NCBI RefSeq assembly: GCF_000002425.4
Contig: NC_037256.1
Coordinates: 17,022,830-17,086,829, forward strand
Source of the DNA: Physcomitrium patens
Lineage: Eukaryota > Streptophyta > Bryopsida > Funariales > Funariaceae
Reading direction: 5' to 3'
DNA length: 64,000 nt
Both the position numbers and the translations under genes were made by a program. Shown here piece after piece: positions 61,362-64,000 of this stretch (its first letter is position 1; each line of letters starts with the position of its first letter). The notes below the pieces were generated by a model. It was not told the DNA's origin. It did not search any database and saw only the letters and a program-made list of their open reading frames with translations.

Positions 61362-61880
61362 GCATTCTAAGGCTTGTTGAAAAGCTAATAACAAATTCTA
61401 GCTTCTTCCAAAGTTTCAAAATGAAAAGTGGAAAATCAAGTAAATGGCATAGAAAGTTTCAAATCAATCTTGAATTCCTTTGCCTAAAAACTCTAGCAAA
61501 TCTCTTCTAACAAATTCGTATGAATCTTCTTCATCACAATTCTTCTTCTTGCATGAAATAGCTTTTTGGAAAGCTAAAAACAAGATCCAGCTTTCTTTAG
61601 AATTTCAAAACAAGAAGAAAATAGAAGAAATGGTATAGAAATCCCTAACTAATCTTTGATCTTGCCACTCAAAAATTCCAGCAATCCCTCTTTCACAAAT
61701 TTGCATGGTTCTCTTTCCTCATAGCTTTGTTTCTTGCGTACTATAGCTTGTTGGAAAGCTAACAATACTATCTAGTTTCTTTGAAAATTTCAATATAGAA
61801 TGATGAAAATTTTGTAAGTGGCCTTCAAAACTCCGAACTAGATTTGAATCTTGCCCCTTCCCTCCAAATTTCCAGCAACC
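61362..61880. repeat. ~187-bp tandem repeat, nearly three copies
   Basis: Units start at about 61362, 61551 and 61736 (spacings 189 and 185). Each contains, in the same order, TAGCTTGTTGGAAAGCTAA or a near variant, a TCTAGYTTCTTT-like segment, AATTTCAA, AATCTTGAATT or AATCTTG-CC, and CCAGCAAYCC. The third copy is truncated. It ends shortly before a long poly-A tract (61931-61960). Confidence 0.75.
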
Positions 61881-61933
61881 CTCTCTTTCTCCTCCTTTTG
61901 ATTCCAACCTCCTCCCCCTCTCCCTCTTTCTAC

Positions 61934-61965
<32 letters not shown>

Positions 61966-61991
61966 AATGCCAAAAATACCTATTCTTAATC

Positions 61992-62085
61992 CTCTCCAAA
62001 TATCCATCTTAAACCATTATAAATTTAGATATTTATCCTCTCCCAATATCCATCTTAAACCATTATAAAGTTAGATATTTATTCT
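61992..62085. repeat. ~47-bp direct duplication
   Basis: Two adjacent copies of a unit containing CCTCTCC, AATATCCATCTTAAACCATT and TTAGATATTTAT, differing at only a few positions. Confidence 0.85.
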
Positions 62086-62329
62086 AAAAGATAATACCTT
62101 TAAGCTCGAATAATCTATTCATGCCATCAATTTCACATTCTAAACTCTATTCAAATTATAAATGTATTAGTATCATATTTCTTATCTTCTCCTCCTATAA
62201 TTGAAATTAGTTATTCTCTAAATATCTTTGATGCACTTATATGAAGTACATCATGATAGTAGGTTATCTTATTTTAAATTGATATTATTTTTAATAGTTT
62301 TTTTATTTTCAGGTTCTTTCTTTTACTTG

Positions 62330-64000
62330 TCTTCAATGATATTAGACATCTCTTTTTCTCTAAGTGTTATTATGACAAAGATTGTTAAAATGAAGAATGC
62401 AATGGCAAAAATGTAAGAACAATTAAAGAAGTTAATGCTTGCAATACATAAATTTAATTTATCACTACAAAGAAAAATAAGAATGATAGAAAGTAGAGAT
62501 ATAGAGATGATTGGAGTTGCTTCAATATTTGCACCAAATTGTGTTCTATCTTCTACAGTAGAACACCATTCAAGTACTAGAGAATGAAGAATTATCTTAT
62601 TTGAGAAGTTTGATGGTACAAGATGAAAGTTTTGAGGATTTATTAATCAAGTACAACTAGCAATTGAATCTATGTATAGAAAACATGATATAATTTATAT
62701 TGCATCAAATAAGATCTATATTTTATAACAAAAAAATCAATACATAACATTATATGTTTTACAATTTAAATAACTTATAATTAATATCAAGTGAAATGAT
62801 ATTGCATTCATTAGTCAATTTTTTTTTAGATTACAATAGTAGGTAAAGAAATTGATGTTCAATTTTATACTACTTAATTCGACTTCTTAAGATATATCAT
62901 TTCAAATGTTAAATTTATGATAAATCTTTAGAAAGTTCAAACTATTATGGATTCAAAGATTCTAAAAATAATAAAAAATATTCAATTTTTTTTTAAAAAA
63001 TTTCAATTACTATTGGATCTTTATAAAGGATTTCTTTCAAGTTGTAGCTCCATTTACATGTTTGACTTCTAAAGACAAATTTCAACAGAATCAAGAAGCA
63101 AAAGTAATATTTTGTCATGGACATATATATTTATCCTGATAATTATTTAGATAATAAGAAGAAGTAGATAAATATGATAATATCTTATGGAAAGCTTCCT
63201 AAAAGCTTCATAGATATTGTTTTGTCTTTATACATATATATAGGTACTTGATAAGTTGAAAACTTGGCCAACAAAGAGGCCACGTGTTAGCATGCTAACC
63301 ACTCATAGTACAAGTTGGACATATGGTGCACATCTAGGAAACTTGCCTTACAAATTAGACATATATCTTGTAAGTTGGGCACATATTACAGGTCTTATAG
63401 CATGTTGCCATGTATTTCTTTAGTTAAGTAGTATATATAGAGGCAAGAGTGACGCCTTCTTCACTCTTGTCAACTCCTTTCTTGCTTTTAGTCTAGTTTC
63501 AAGAGTCTTATGTTTTCTAATCTTTGAAAATAGTCATTCTAGTTCTTCTTTGAATATGCATATTTTCTTCTATTTTGTCACTTTTTTTTTGACACAGATT
63601 CCAGAAGTTTATACATCTTCTTTTAGTTTGTATCTCTAATATATTTGAAGCTTTGAAGATAGTCTTTGTTACTATACGAATCTTATATTGTATTAATTTT
63701 TTTAAGCCATTTTTTTTATAGAAATACATGCATTAGACTTTGATTTAAATGTCATATTGTCACAAATAGGATTTTATTAAATTAAATTATTCTTAAATTC
63801 AAAATATAAGAATCTTGAGTATTTTATATCAATATATATTTTTGAATTATTGCGAAGCTTCTTAGAGCATGTTCTTCTTAAGATTCAAATTCAAGATCAC
63901 TAATCTATCAAAAGAACAATCAGAGTTTTTAGATACAATCTCTAGATGATCTTACCTTATACCAAAAAAATGTGATGCCACTTTTGATCAACAGTAGATA
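62330..64000 (+). mobile_element. Second decayed Ty3-gypsy relic, split by an LTR
   Basis: A gag-like segment near 62590-62700 (FEKFDGT..., as in the 41-kb element) is followed after a short AT-rich gap by RT/RNase H remains at 62980-63112 (FNYYWIFIKDFFQV, LTSKDKF), parallel to 42760-42880. The zinc knuckle and most of RT are missing, so it is internally deleted. The coding homology stops where an LTR starts at 63113 and resumes near 63645 (EALKIVFVTIRILYCINFFKPFF...), matching 42890-43020. It continues to the window edge. Confidence 0.75.
63113..63640 (+). repeat. Gypsy LTR copy 4, inserted in the gypsy relic
   Basis: Starts TGTCATGGACAT and shows the family landmarks: AAGCTTCCTAAAAGCTTCA, TTGGCCAACAAAGAGGCCACG, GAAACTTGCCTTAC, GTATATATAGAGGCAAGAG, then TTCTTCACTCTTGTCAACTCC. 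Just past the TATA segment, CAAGAGTGA (63444-63452) and TCACTCTTG (63461-63469) form a perfect 9-bp stem. The 3' border lies between about 63590 and 63640. Confidence 0.75.

Overview
This is a land-plant nuclear window. Five spliced or intact genes have clear plant homologues. Three of them (XBAT35-like, OCTOPUS/DUF740-like, Rab3GAP2 N-terminal-only) belong to plant-type families. They sit in very AT-rich DNA full of Ty1-copia and Ty3-gypsy (chromovirus) debris, AT microsatellites and poly-T tracts. I cannot name the species; a non-flowering plant such as a moss is possible, but that is only an impression.

Layout. 1-5.1 kb: intergenic, no recognised gene. 5.1-6.7 kb: intron-less OCTOPUS-like (DUF740) gene, minus strand, with a long GC-richer 5' flank to about 9.3 kb. 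9.3-20 kb: intergenic, containing a decayed GH16/xyloglucan endotransglucosylase fragment at 15.7-16.0 kb. 20.05-22.8 kb: ankyrin-RING E3 ligase of the XBAT34/35 type (minus, 8 coding exons). It is divergent from a Rab3GAP regulatory-subunit-like gene at 24.7-28.0 kb (plus, 9 exons). 28-33.9 kb: AT-rich intergenic. 33.9-39.4 kb: nearly full-length Ty1-copia element (minus) with 479-bp LTRs. 39.9-46.3 kb: stacked gypsy LTR fragments and a heavily decayed chromovirus. 47.5-49.0 kb: cytochrome c oxidase subunit 6b gene (plus, 5 coding exons). 50.1-50.4 kb: inverted-repeat MITE-like element. 50.65-51.85 kb: GC-rich block holding an intron-less, frameshifted ERO1 fragment flanked by a 45-bp inverted repeat. 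52.4-56.0 kb: DUF72 (YecE-like) gene (minus, 11 exons) with an unusual basic tail ending in a PCNA-interaction-like motif. 57.8-59.4 kb: decayed receptor-like kinase pseudogene. 60-64 kb: gypsy LTRs, a ~187-bp tandem repeat, and a second gypsy relic split by an LTR.

The genes do not form a pathway. They look like unrelated housekeeping or developmental genes: polarity/vascular scaffold, ubiquitin ligase, Rab regulation, respiration, and a DUF72 protein that may be nuclear. The exon-intron models were read by eye from splice consensus and homology. Two junctions are uncertain: Rab3GAP-like exon 1/2 and DUF72 exon 4/5. No tRNA, rRNA or CRISPR array was seen.
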